From: Rhyacichthys aspro
Taxonomy: Eukaryota > Chordata > Actinopteri > Gobiiformes > Rhyacichthyidae
Direction of reading: 5' to 3'
Assembly: GCA_036850595.1 (NCBI GenBank)
Contig: CM072148.1
Span: forward strand, 17,104,731-17,168,730
DNA: 64,000 bases
The position numbers and the translations under genes are program-made. Below the pieces are notes generated by a model. It saw nothing but the letters and a program-made list of their open reading frames with translations. It did no database searches and was not told the DNA's origin. Every line of letters begins with the position of its first letter. Position 1 is the first letter of the stretch. Positions 11,501 through 25,800 of the stretch are shown in pieces.

Positions 11501-13823
11501 TGTCAGTTGTGAACACTTATATTATGTTTCCATGGCAATAGGATCAGCCATTTTTTCAAGTTTGGTGCATTGATGTGCTTTGTGGAAAGTTTTGTGGTAG
11601 TTTTCCAGGGTATTGTTTTTTTTTTGTTTTGTTTTTTTTTCTCGCTGTTTCCACTATCACATTAAAGTATCCCCAAAACAAGTTTATTCATTTTGTGTAT
11701 TGCTTTATGATCTAAATTAAGACCTCGGCCTCTGGTCAGTCCATAAGAAGTCAATACCTGAGCCTTCACTTAATGATTCTCTGCACTAACAAACACTGTC
11801 TATGTCTAATACATTATAGACTGGGGAGACTGCCTCCATTGACATACTAAACCTCAATTGACTTCCTAATCCAGAGGAAGGTAGTGGAGGAGAGCTGTCA
11901 TCCTGAGGAGAGTGAGTGAAATGCTGATCACAGCAGTGAAAGCTCTGTCTGACGTAAAGAAACAAAAACACCTCAAACCTAACAAGCCCATTCACCTCTT
12001 GGGAGCACTTTTGAGGTTTACCAAAATGTAAATATAGAAATGATGTGTTAAATATTGATGGAGTCAGCAGAGAGGCTACAGATGTAGGATGCAGGGCCTT
12101 GAGGCTGGCTGGTGGGTGGGGTTAATGCAAGCACTGGTGTTGACGCTGGAGCTGGATTTATTTTGAGCTTTTTGTACAGTAATGTTCAAAACTATATACC
12201 GTGTATTACTGACAAAAAACATATTAGTTCACCATTGTCATAATTCAATTCAATTTTATTTGTATAGCCCAGCATCACAACAACAATTGCCTCAAAGGGC
12301 ATCACAAAAACAAAAGACAGTAAATGCACAAACAGGCAGAACAAGACAACATCCCCTGTCCTTAGACCCTCCATCAGGGTAAGGAAAAACTCAAAAAACC
12401 CAGCAGGGGAAAAAGAAAAACCTCAGGGAGAACCACAGAAGGAGGGATCCACTCCCAGGACGGACAGGGCATGCAAAAGATATGTAAAATACTATTTAAT
12501 ATGTTTTAAAGTGAAAACATTTAGCTCAATGTCTAGTGTGTAAGTCTTCATTTACTCTAAATACATACAATGTTAGATCATCAATAAAAATTGGCGATTG
12601 ACAACTATTTCGAACATCTATAGTTTGGGATTTGTCTGACATGGGGAATGGGAACCAATCTGTAAGACAGGAGGAAGTCATGTGTTGTTTTTGTGGCCCC
12701 ACACTTCCTGTTGTGGCTTGTAATGCTTTCACATGTGGAAAATGGCAGTGGGAAAAGCGTCTAATTTCCACTGAACAGCAGAGGCGTGATTACTCTGTCT
12801 AGAAGTAAGAATATATCTTTGATGAAAGCGCTACAGTCACAACAGATGGAGCGGGACAATTCGGGACGTGGGACACAGGAAGACGGACGGGGGAGGATTT
12901 AGAGGTTTAGGATTAGAACGATAAAGGGGGGCAGAGAGGTTCTTCTGTTAGGGGTCCACACACACACACACACATGCACACACGCACACACACACACACT
13001 ATAATCTCTCTTTAGCAGGGCTCCCTAAGGCTGGAGGCTACAGGGTGCATCCAGAGGGCAGTGCAGCCAGCTCCTGTCTGCCGCCCGATATGGCTGTCCA
13101 TTAAAGGTCATTCATAGGTGTAGTAAAGTCGACAGCATTCATTTTTACAGTCTTGAGTTATTGTTTTGAGCTGGTGCTAAAACTGGTTTATAATTAGTTC
13201 ATAACTGCTTTTAGACTGGAAAGCCACAGCAGGGCCACATCTGCAATTAGGCAACGGCGACCTCAAATTAATAATACCAACAAAATAACATTAACTGACA
13301 ACATTTAACCCACGGAACTATTCAAACATTTTGACCCTAAAAGGAAAAAAAACCCATTACAGATCCTGGATTGTGTACTTGTTATTCACAAAAGCCCAGA
13401 AAAACTGTAGACTACGATATAAACCGCAGACGCCAAAAAGGCAGAATCTTGATATTTCTTTACAAACATAAAGAGAAACACTTTCCAGAGCAGATTTAAG
13501 GTTTCAAGGTTTCTGAGAGAAAAATGCTAATGCTGAATTATGGATCAGGTCTGAAAATAGCACACTTGGAAGCAGTTCCTGAAATATTTAAATATTCACT
13601 TCACTGGCTGCTGTTGATGCTCTGAATCGTGTTTTTCCTTGTTAACCTGTCTCAAGTTTGCCCGCTATTGAATCCGACCAATTACGAAGTGTATTTTTGC
13701 CAATGCTGTGCACACATTTGATAGATGTAATACTCCAGTCATAGCATATGTATATTCATGTTTCCTGTATAGGTTAATGCATTCTGTGCTCACTTACTGT
13801 ATTTGCATGCTTACAAACTCCTA

Positions 13824-13871
<48 letters not shown>

Positions 13872-16800
13872 TCTATACAGCAGCTAAGAGCATTTGTGCT
13901 GCAGTACTTATGAGAGGCATAGCACATAATGCACCGCAGATCCAGATGGTGTTACTGATGTGTTTTCTTGGCCTGTGGATCAAAGCTTATAGAGGAAAAA
14001 TATCCTCCTGTAAAGACAGAATGGCTTTGTTTTTGTTAAAAATGGCCTGCTGCCCTGAAGTAAGCCTCCACTTGACATTATAGACAGCTGCTGAGTGAAT
14101 CCTTCTGCTCCATATTTGTGTGTGTGCTTGATTAGATCTTCAGTCTTTGCTCTTAATTAAAAGCACTGAAACGCAGTGGCGTGTGTCTGAACACCTGAAG
14201 GAATGGGAGCTGGTGGGTACAACACTGTCATTTTGTGTTGTGTGTTTGTGCGGGAACTGTCTTCTGAGTCAGAGTTGTGGCAAATTGAACTGCTGAGAGA
14301 CATAAAGTAACACTTTGCCTTTATATATTCTCTGCATTAAAACCAAACATCATGCAACCTTATGGCACTAGGGGACCATATCCTAATCTATCCTGAACCA
14401 TGCCCTAATCTTTAATAGTATCTTGTGGCTTTACGTAACAGAAGCATCAGTCTGTTGTACATGTTTATCAAAGAGTGGTGGGAGAAACTGTACCACCGAG
14501 AGGAAACCATAGACACAGACAGAACTGATTGAACCCAGGACCTTTTTTGAGGTTCTTTGCAAACATCTGCAACTGTCAGTAGCAATAGTAAAAGCCCCCA
14601 GCTCATCACAACAGACATTAAAGGATGATAAATGCTTTTTTCATAAATGTTTTGTTTTCTCAATAACTGAGTGGACTTTGGTCTGAAAATTGGCCCTAAA
14701 GAAACCTGTATCACAAGATTTCAGTATCCATGTTTTAACTTTTGCTTTACCTTTGCAGAATCTGATGTATAGCTGCATCAACTAGCAGCTAGATAAAATG
14801 TCACCTCTTTTTTCTACAAATAATCTTTTACATTCATAAAATAACTTGTTTATCAGAGACACAAGTTTTGGGGTGTGGTTGAATGCTGTTTCATATCCTT
14901 TAAGCTCATTTGAAGCCTGTCATTGTTTAGACATCTTTCTTAGTGAAGTATGAATATTTACACATTTAAGAAACCATCCTATTTTTGTTCCTCATTCATC
15001 TAGTGTGATTTGATGTGTTGATACAGCTGTGCCAATTTGAGATCTGGTTAATCTTTAGCGACTGTACCAGGGTAAAACGTGGGAGCGCAGCAGGCATGGC
15101 CTTTCACACAGGCAGCAAAGGAAGGGCGGGTGAGGTGGTGGCTCGCAGTCAGAGTCTGGGTGGGCCTCTGGAGAACAAGAGTGAGTAGCCTCTTTAATAC
15201 TCACAGACCTCACCAGCGTGAAAGTTTAATGAGAACGCATTCTTGGGCTGACCACCTCTCTACATCTCTCGGCTGCTCCCTGCATCTCGTCTCTGTTTGT
15301 GGTCAGGGGAAAGTGATGGGATTATATCATGAGCAGCCACACATAACATTGTTCTCTCTGGTAACATCAGCCACTCCACTCCAAGTGTTTCTGTGTTACT
15401 CCTGCGTGGTTATTTAAATAGCTTTTTACCCAAATACTTCACGTATGCTTTTTCAGTCACGTTCTTAGCTCAAGTCAAGAACCATTATGAACTGTTGTGT
15501 GTACACATGTGTAAACACCCATAACCAATCTGTGATACTGGACAAACGTGTTCATTTCAGCTCTCTTAAAAAGCACAATAGAAGAAAAAACACAATCAAT
15601 ATTTAGAAGTTATGTGCCAGTATCTGTGCATAACTCATATGTCAAAATAGTAAGCCACTGGAAAATGTATTTATTGCAGTTCATCTTCGAACTCATGTTA
15701 CAATTAGGGCTGCAAAATGTATCTATTGTGGCAATATTATCCATATTTGGAATATATTTCAACCAAAGCCTTAAATCTCTCTATAATTGAAAAATCAGTG
15801 TCACCAATGTGAGCATTTATAGGTTATTGAAATCAGCAGGACAGGCATCTGGGTGTTTTAGTACGAGTTAAACATTATGTATGTATTCATTTTAACTTCA
15901 AAATGTTCAAATGTGGTAAAAATAAAAGCTTAAATGAGGCCCTAAACATAAATAATAATGATTCCCCGAGCTTTCTTATGTACTGACTTAAACAATAAGT
16001 TGAAGTTAACCATAGGCCACTGTACATTTGGACACAACTGTAATCTTGTAATAATCATCCTCAATGAACTCCTAACACTTCACCAAACATCATTTAATAC
16101 CATTTGCCTCACTGTATGTTTAAGGCATGGCTAGTGAAAGGAGTGGGCAAGAAAAGAAGTGGGCTGCTGGGATGGAGAGAGGGGATTAGAGGTTGCCCAT
16201 GATTACTCTACAACTACTCCACCATCTCGACTCATGGCTTAAACGTCACCCGGCAGGCTATGTGAGGGCAAAGTCTTTGCACATGATTGGTGTCTGTTTA
16301 TGGCACTATTTACAGACAATGAGACAAAGACAGATTGAATGATAAGAAAGAGGCCAGAAATAATATATCAAGGGACTGCAGAGAGTATAAATGGAGTAGG
16401 AAAAATAGAGAGAACTGATGGATGCCGGATGATATACTGTACTTGAGAAGGCCATGCCAAAAAAGCACTCTGCATCATGAATACGGGTAAACACTCCCAA
16501 CATCAATAAAAAGATCATCTAAGCTGCAGTCTGCTGCTATATGCAGGGCTGATAAGAAGTGCAGTTATGTATCTGAGCTGAGATGCTAATGGCACAGAAA
16601 GATACACAGACAAATGTGAACATGTCATTTATGTAATAGCCGTCTCCTCAGTCCTTTAACAGTCTAATCTAATAGTCTAATGTGTACAGCGTTGTCAGCC
16701 AATATATTTTACATTTGTTGGGATAGGATACTGTTGATTAAAATGTGCTGCAAGGTGTACTTGAATGTCCAAACTGTAGTTCTAGTTGTTACTCTTGCAA

Positions 16801-19800
16801 CTGGGAGACAGTTGATCATTTTCTTTTTCCTGAAATCTTTTAATAACAAATGGTGCAAATGGTGTAGTATACTTCCCATAGAGTCACATTGCTGTCTGTC
16901 GGATTTCGGAAAGCATGACAGCTGGGAATCAAGTCTCACCCAGCCACGAAGGATTGACCAGATTGTTTGAGAAACTGGAGCCTATAGAAAGATACACAAG
17001 GCCATCTGCAGGCTTTATTTCTGCCCGTATTATGGCAACGCTATGTATTTATAGCCTTTTGACAGAGAAGGAAGTTAAAAAAATATCATGGCTAGCGTCA
17101 TGCCAGGCAAACAAACTGGGAAATAAAATGTTTGTTTATGGCTAATTCTCCATCTGTTACTGTTTTTTTTTTTTTACGATTAGAGACTGGTTAACCCTCA
17201 CCATCCATGTTCTTAAAACTGTCTTAAAACTGAAGACCAGTCAGGATCAGGACTAATTTATTATTGAATAAAGAGACTGTCCAGTATGATGTAAAAGGGC
17301 GTCTGTGGGATACTTACAGATACTTATATATTTACTATATTTACTTCTTTACTTAGTGTTATGTATAGCAGCTAGAAAAAACAAAACAACAGCTAACAAA
17401 GCCTCTTGTCCATAACGTATTTGTTGTTTAGGTCTCCTGTCTGCTTCTCCAAACTAGGAGTGTGTTCACAACTGTGTATATACAGTAGAGAATAGATTTG
17501 CTATTTAGAAGTATCCAAAAGAACCACATCTTTGCTTTTTTTCCACACGCTAGAAAACTGAATATGAATTGATTAAGACTTCTGGTGCTTGAACCTTCAA
17601 ACCGTTTCCTGGTAACTCTTCTCATTTATCGTGCACTGCTTTTGGTCTTGGTGAATGTGGTCTTCACTCTAACACCATCTCTGTGCATGTTTGCTCATCA
17701 CTTCCCCCGCTGACATTATGGGAATGTGATTGCATGTTTTTTAGCGAGTGTCAATTATTTTGTCTACTCCTCTTCAGCCTCCGCCTTCTTCACAAGTAGT
17801 ATTTATAGAGTGTCTCAGGATGTATCAGCTTGTCTCTACTTCACTGGTCTCTGGCCCACGCTTGTTTCCGACTTGGCTCTCTTTGTTCCTCCTCCCTGCA
17901 GACATCTGTTTGTCTATCCATCCCTTTCTGCAAGCAAAACGCTTTTGGGATTATGTACAATCATTTTTCACATCCATCCTCCACCTCTGTGCTCTCCCCT
18001 TGACTGCTGTGTGTCAACATGTCCGTCTTTGCTCTCTTGTGTCCCAATCAAAAGCCAACTTGTTCTTGTTGTTTTAGGAGGGACTATTGATCCATTCCAT
18101 TGTTGGACTGTGCCAGCAAAAAGCGCCATATGGCTTACAAACCCATTCTTTTACAATCATTTGCATAAAATACGAGGTCACAGAGGTCATCGCTGGTCTG
18201 CACATACTGCTACTTATTGCCAGAGGCAGCTTCTTTTTTAACTTATTGCCAAGAAAGTCTCCTGCAAGGCGTCACCAGTAATCAGCTGATGAGACAGAAA
18301 TAGGACGGCCCTACACACATGCTGCCACAGCTTTCCCCTGTTCCCTCCCCATCCTTGGGCAATGTATTCATAGCTGTGCAATTAACAACTCCACACCAGC
18401 GACTGGGGAGGAGAGAGACAGGGAGGGAGAAGAGGGACTTGCTGAACTATATTTACAAGGCCCTATGATGCAGGCAAACCCATGCGTGTTGTACATGTGG
18501 GATTTCTGCCTGTGTCATTGTTTATATTTCTTGTGTGTTTTCTTTGCTCTTGTTTTGACAAGCCCAAAGTAGGGTTAGCCCCCATCTGGCCCGTAGACTG
18601 TCCCTGCTGGCTCCTGCTACTAACCTACAGAGAGGAGACAGCACAGTTCAGTGGATCACACCACTTCCACCCCTCTGGCCAGTGCCTGACACACTAATAG
18701 ACAGCAACAAGTAACATGTAACAGCACACAGTTAGTGTGAGATGTTTTCAGTTTTATTTTACATTGTGCAAGTAAGATAATGGCAGCTAAATTTAGTTTT
18801 AGTTGGTAACATTAATCTTTCTGACATAAAGTATTAGCTGTCTAATTATTAAGAATGATGAGTGATATTTTAAAATGCCCTTTACTGTTCATTAGTACGT
18901 GTGTTGCAGATTTAGTTTTAATCATGAATCCTCAATGGGCCTACTGTTAAAGCTCCATAGATCCCAGTTGAAGGAAACATTACTTCCTGAACTTCCTGTA
19001 CAACTCTTCAAAGCTGACACACTGAGCTTGTTTTTGCAGGGAGGCTTAGGATATATTTTTTATTTATCTCATTTTATTTACATACTCAAGACTTTCTTCA
19101 CTTTCATAATCTGACCTATTTGTATAAGTTTTCATACACAACATAATGACTACTATAGGTGTTCTTAGGCAAGACATGAATCATATCAACTACAGTCCTC
19201 TCCTTTAACATATTATATCCTTTTTACTACAAGGTTGTTTAGCATGTAAGGACCAGTCATGGCCTTGTTTTATTTAATATGCCACTACAATGAATGTATG
19301 AAATTCAACATGCTCTTCTTTGACAGACCGGTTCCTGCTGCAGAGAGGCACACAAAATAATCTTCCTTCACCAATCCATCGGTGTGACATCCAACATGGA
19401 GTGTGCTGATTATTTGTTAGAAACAGAAGCCTTTGTAGTGTGCCTCAGTGCGAGACCTGACGTGTTTATGATTCCTGCTAGAAGAAACAATACAAAAAAG
19501 TCGAAATTGTGAAATTGAGTGAAAAAAGAGTGTGTCTGTTCTTGTAAAATATTTTGTGCTCGTCCAGCACCTGTGTTTCCAGGCCTGGTGGCTGACCCCT
19601 GGGGAGGCAGCAGGCTGAGGCATGTAATCGATGAACGCACAGTAGAGTGAACACAGAGAGCATGTCCTTATGTAAGACAAGAGTGTTCCATGCATTTTTT
19701 TATCCTTCATTCATGGATCCCAGCTGACCAGAGCTAAAGATTTATTAAGTGTGTTGGTTCTGTCAATATTTAGCTGCTTATTTGTGTGTGTGAAGAGTCT

Positions 19801-22800
19801 ATTTATGTATTAGTCACTGTATCCATATTCACACCTTTTTGTTGCAATTTCCAATTTCATGTCCGTAATCAAAGAAATATTTACAGGACAAGAAGAGCAA
19901 ATAGTTCACTTACAAATTTACTATTACAGCTTGCGCACTGAAAGCATGAATGAAAGAGTGCAGTCTATCAATGATCATTGTCCTTTAGACGTCTTGAATG
20001 TTGACTATTTGATGATTTATAGGTATATAAAGGCTCTTGATAGCTTGTTGTGGTTTCAGAGCTTTCAGTTTAGTTTTCAATGTAGTGTTATTTTCTTTTA
20101 TAAGAGGAGCCTTGTGCAGCTTTAGCATCGCGTCTGCCGAATGTGTGGAAGAGGCAGAAAAGACGTGGGTCTAAGAACAGGAACAGCTGGTGCACTGACA
20201 CCCGCTGACACCCAGTGCTTGACGCCACCGGGTTACCATGACGACCGGCTGTGCACCCTCTGTTTCTGACAGCTGTTCCCATGGCGCCTGAGTTTGGCAC
20301 AGCCCCTGGATTCCCATTGGCAGGATGGATAGCTCTGTGGGGTCAAAGGGCACGGTTGTGACGTTGCTGCTGTGGCGATGTCAAGTTTTTCCATTAGGAT
20401 TATGTATGAATCAGTTCAGCCGCTGTCTGTTTGAACTGCAAAATGTGTTTACAAAATATTTTAAAAGTTATTATCTAAGTTTGTGCAAACAAAAGTCATG
20501 CAATAGCTTATTCTGTGTTTTTAATGTATAGAAAACAATACATTTGAACAGCAATTTCATTTTTGTGCCCTGACATGGTTTGTAGTATGCTCAAATGTTG
20601 TGGATGCTCTAAAATACATCTCTTATACAAATTTTTATAAAGGGCAGGTTCTGAATCTCAGGTTTGATTATTTCTCTGTTGCTGGAACCAATATATTTAC
20701 ACATTTAACATATTTTGGAAGCAATATCAGGGCCAATGTATATAAGACACACAGACATATACATACTAGAGATATTTATTGTATATTTAGGTACAATTAT
20801 GAGCATTATTTCATTTTATATGAAGGTTATGATAATTTAATACTGAATTACAGGTGACTACATGATGCAAATTTGTTGTGTCACTGTAAAAACTTGCTCG
20901 TCAGCTGATTGGTCAAAATGAGTCCCAGCCGTCCGGTCACCTCCCTTTTCCATCTCTGTGTGGTAACAGTCTGCTGTCGCCGCTCCTGGCCAAAAGGTTC
21001 TTGTGAAGAGGAATGTACCGTTGGATTTGTGCTGTCAGCTCATTTCCCCAACCTCAAGTTTGTGTGTGGCAACTTGTGAAAGCTTTTTTAGGGGTAGATT
21101 GTGCACTCTGAAGGAATGCCATAGTATTTTCTTTGGACATTGTTGATGACATTTGAATGGGTCATGGTGGAGGACTGTCATCTTTTTGGTTATTCCAATC
21201 TTAAAACACTGCAGGCTGCAGAACCGGAGTTGTGTTTTCAACCTGGACCCTGTACAGAATCTGAGCTTTCTAGTCAAGGAAGCATGTCTGGCTTCAGCAG
21301 ACCCAGGTGATGTAGTTACATGTCTGTTCTGCACCATTCTTGAAAATCATTAAAACTGCATGGGAACTTATAGGTGTAATGTGGGTTTTTAGACTCATAA
21401 TAGATAGTAAATGGTTGTACAGCTATTGAGAGAAGTCTTGCTTCGTCTTTAAATGCATCCAAGAACATTGTTCAGTTTAGTTCTCTTTTTTTTTTTAGAA
21501 TCACTGAGAACCTCTTCGCAAACTGACTCATGATTTCATTAATGAGCTTATCATTTTTAAATTTTCAGAACTGTATCATGCACTATTGGGCATTTTTTTT
21601 GGACTAACTAAAATCAATGCAACTCTGGATGAATTTTCCAAAATAATTCAAATTGTGAAGTCACATTGCACAAGAGACAACTACTATTTTTTTGTTTCCA
21701 CAAATAGACAGACTGCAAAGCTGTGAATGAAGCAAACTAATTAAAGTGCCTGCCTGGGTAGCCTGTATGAGAGACATGCTTTGGTAATACACTTTTCCTT
21801 TGACAGCTCTGTTGAGACAACACAGTGGGTGTTTTCACATGGACTGATTTGCAATTCACACTGAGGTTATTTCTTTCACAGGCATCCTGGGAAGAGGGCA
21901 GAACTCTGAAAAGTTTGAATTTTATTTAGTAGCATCTAGGATTTTTGAAAGGCATCATTCAAGTCTTCTCTAATTGCTAGTTATTTTGCAGGAATGTTAT
22001 TATTATTATTGCCTCTTATTTATTCAATTATTCATAAATTCCTTGACGTCCCTTTCTGGGTTTGTTTGAAGATAACCAGGGGTACATAAACCAGAGGAGC
22101 TTTTTGAACTTAATGCTGGTGGTAAAGTAGATCAAAGTCTAAAGTTTGTGAATGCCTCTCTAATGAGCAGTGTTTTGCCTTTTCTCTCCTCACAGAACAC
22201 TGCACCAGCAGTTTGAGAGCTACAAACAGGAAGTGCGTCGGATTGGGGCGGAGACGCGACGCCAGCAGACGCAACAGAAGGACGATGCGCCCACCTGCGG
22301 TATCTGCCGCAAGACCAAGTTTGCAAACGGCTGTGGCCACCTTTGCTCCTACTGCCAGACGAAATTCTGTGCCCGCTGTGGAGGAAGGGTCTCTCTGCGC
22401 TCCAACAATGTAAGAAACCTCTAAGTCCTCTCACACACTCTCCTCACTCCTGCTGCTGCCTGTGTTCACTTGGTCCCTCTGCTTCTATGTTCATTACTGT
22501 GTGCTTCTCTGCTTCCCAGTCACACTTTGGTCTGGTCAAAGTGTATTGGAAGAATGGCATGACACCAGTCATAGACTCTCTACACAGCATCTAAACAGCA
22601 TCTAAACAGTTGTGTGAGTGTAGTGTAGCATGGTCATAACTTGGCTAAAGAGCTCAAGAATTACAGGCCTGTGTTGTACAGTGTCAGCCATAAGTTCTCA
22701 TTGCAGGTAATGCAAGTAATCCAAAGTAACTGTCAACTTCTATTCATTGATCACGTAGTATTTATTTGTTTTTTTAAGTAGTAACTTCTACAAAAGATGC

Positions 22801-25800
22801 AGAAGAATTCAGAGCTGTCAGTCAGTGTTTTTTAAGAGAGCACAGAAAATTGAAAGTTAAATAATGACAATGTGGCAAAATACCTAAATTATTTCCATTC
22901 CGTTCTAATTTAACTTCTCCATGGTCTCACCTGAAGGCACCATTTGTTGCTAACTAGCTACATGCATCTTTATTATGCAGTGCTAAGAGCATTTTTCCTC
23001 CTTCACGGCTTTGCCCGAGCCAAAATGATATGGCACCTATCCATAAAGCAAGTGCGTTTGTGTTATTTTAAGACCTAACCCCTTTTCCACGCAAGTCTGC
23101 TCTGGGCTCCCCTCCAACCACAGAGAGAGTATCTTACCTGACTATGGCCCTCCACCCTCGTCCTGCTGCTCCCCAATCTGTTCAGGATCTGCCACCCTCA
23201 GATCATTTTGGACTCAAACTGGGACCAAATGCAGGCACAGCCCAGATTCCAGTAATAGTAAAGGATCATGATAAAAATCTAAGAATGAAACGCCTTCATG
23301 TAGTTATTAGTTATTGTCTTGTTGCTGAGGAATATACACTACACTAAATAGTGCTATCCTTTTATTGTTGGGACAAGAATAAACATAGTGTAAGTCCAAT
23401 TCAAACAGACTTTTTTCATTCCATTAATCTCAAAGTAGTTCAAACATTTTTAACTTTACAAAACTGGGTCATTTTGTTGCTTACCAAATCAAAGACTCTA
23501 AGGATGGAAAAATGCCATTGAATTAATTTAACAGCTAATGCTCTTAATGAGTGTTCGTTGTGGTGCCCTGTGGTCTGTAAAAAGTGTCATTGTAGATAAA
23601 TAGAAGATAGATTTGACTCTCTACTTTATACCCACACATAAATTAGGTTCTATTAGTTAATTGTCATGTTTGTTTTGAAATCTAAATAAGTAGTGAAATA
23701 CTGACATCACGCTTTGCCATCTGGTGGTTTCATTATAAACTCTTGAGGTTCAAACAGATCTTAATGGGAAGTGTCTTAATGTTGCATCCGCCATCTTGCT
23801 TTCTGTGTCACATTTCCTGTTTGCGCTGCGACACATCCTGAAGATGCCGCACTGATTGGTCAAATACAACCCCATGCTGTCACCCACTCTGCCGCTGACT
23901 CGTTCACTAATTATAAAGTCTGTGTTTTAAGTCAGCACAATGTGATTAACAAAATGTTTGCACCTCTTTTTTTCACCTGTGTTTTCCTATTTTACCATCC
24001 TCCCTTGCATCTGCATCTTCCTTTGGTTTGTTTCCTGCCTCCCCTCTCTTGCTCCACTTCTTCCCTCACTTCTCTTCTGCTACCTGGACTGCATGCCACA
24101 AAGGAGGACAAAGTGGTTAGCATCTTTTTTGTGTTTTCTCTGTGCTGTGCTGTGATGTTTGTGCCAAGTAAAAGTGTAACAACACTGGCTGCGTTCAAAT
24201 CTGGAGCGCAGGTCGCTTGTCCTTTGGCTTTTTAAGTATATTTCTGACATTGTCCAGATGTATCATCTCTAAACGGTGGTGAAGGCAAGAGATTGAGCTA
24301 TTGGATTGGAACGAAGCCAGTGTGTACAAATCCACTTATGGATTAGTGACTCAACTGAACTGAGGGGGGCCCCGTAGATCTTTCAGCATTTGTTAACTTT
24401 GATTTTTCAGAGGTGCAGAACAGTCTGGGGCAGAGTCACCTGGGAGAATAGAGTGACTATGTCAAGCTTCTTCTGGCAGATCCCATGAGGCTGCAAATGT
24501 GAAAAAATATAAATAAATCAAACTGAGCTGTCAGTTTAATATGATGTTTGTCCAGCTAATATTAAGAAAGGTCATCACTCTCATAAAGACAAGAAAATAC
24601 TAAAGTAAATTGCTATCTGTGGATGGCAATTGTTGGATAAAAATGTGTCACCAGGCCTTAGACGGATGGATCTGCTGTCTTAAAGAACTCATTTATATCT
24701 AATTAGAAAACTTTTCTATTAAGTTTAATTTAATTATATTATATATCCGTGTAGTGTATACTGCTAAAGCAACACTATGTATGTTTTGCAGAATTTGCAC
24801 CCACTAAAGGCCTCTGCAGACCCACATGTGTCCTGTTTATGTAAGATATATGTAAAGTTGTGTTGAGTTTGGAGAACACTGGTGAGAACAGTCACATATT
24901 GCCTTCAGCTGAGTGAACTTTTTCATGACAGGGAACTACCAAAATGACTTTGATGCTACATACTGCATTTCAATGATTTTGAGGCTATGTATTTTCTGTC
25001 TAAAAGTTACATAGTGTTGCTTTATTTTTTTGTTTTTTTCTCAGTCATATTTAGCTGCAGTGAAAGTTGCATCCCATGCCACTTTATTTATTTATTTACT
25101 TTTATTTTTTATTTTTTTTTACAAATCCTATCAGTCTCAGGTGTTCAAATTTATATTTTAAATACTTGATCAACATATGTAAAAATTGGAAGCATAAGTA
25201 TGAAACAACAATAGTTTGTCTCCCTTTTGACTCCCATTAATATTTTTTCTGATTCTCAGAAGCAGCGGGACTCTATATTATCCTATCTTTGACTAACTCT
25301 GTGTCCATTGTCTGTCTCCTCCCTTTGCAAAGTGTCTCATAGTGAAGGACAGGGTAAGGCTTACTGGTGATGGATTTGCTGCATGGGTCACTACTACAGT
25401 ATTGTCTCCTCAACACTAACGTGGGCCTGTGTTCATTCACAGAATGAGAATAGGACTAGGACCAAACCCTCTTTGTCCTGAGGAGTGCTTTTATTGGAGA
25501 TAAGTGATCCTGCGTCAGAGCTGTAATTCTGAGAATGAACACATACCCTCAAAGTCAATGGCAGGCAGAGTCAGCATGAGTCATATTACTGTATATGGAG
25601 TCTGCAGGGGCATGTGACACCCCTGTCCCACCCAAACCCCTCTCCCTAGGGCCGCAGGCATGGCTGTAATGAACAATTGGCAATGAAGAATGAAAAAAAT
25701 ATTCATAAAAGTTTGGCCTTTCAACACCTTTAACGTAAACGTAAACCGTTTCCTGTCTGTGTTTGACAGCAGTCCAGCCTTACCACATGGAGATGGGAAG

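Larger units (their letters stand above)
8573..22195 (+). other. rims1: rims1 intron 1 (13.6 kb)
   Basis: No coding exon recognised, including any exon for the mammalian CVVRDMAKPA segment or a RIM1-beta first exon. It holds an L2-like tail (10711-10803), a teleost interspersed repeat (12242-12485), two CA microsatellites and complex unique blocks such as 9960-10400 that look like conserved enhancers. Confidence 0.6.

Noticed and set aside
17726..18241. 171-codon frame in rims1 intron 1
   Set aside because: No ATG-supported conserved protein; hydrophobic/Ser composition from pyrimidine-rich DNA and no phase-matched splice sites joining rims1.
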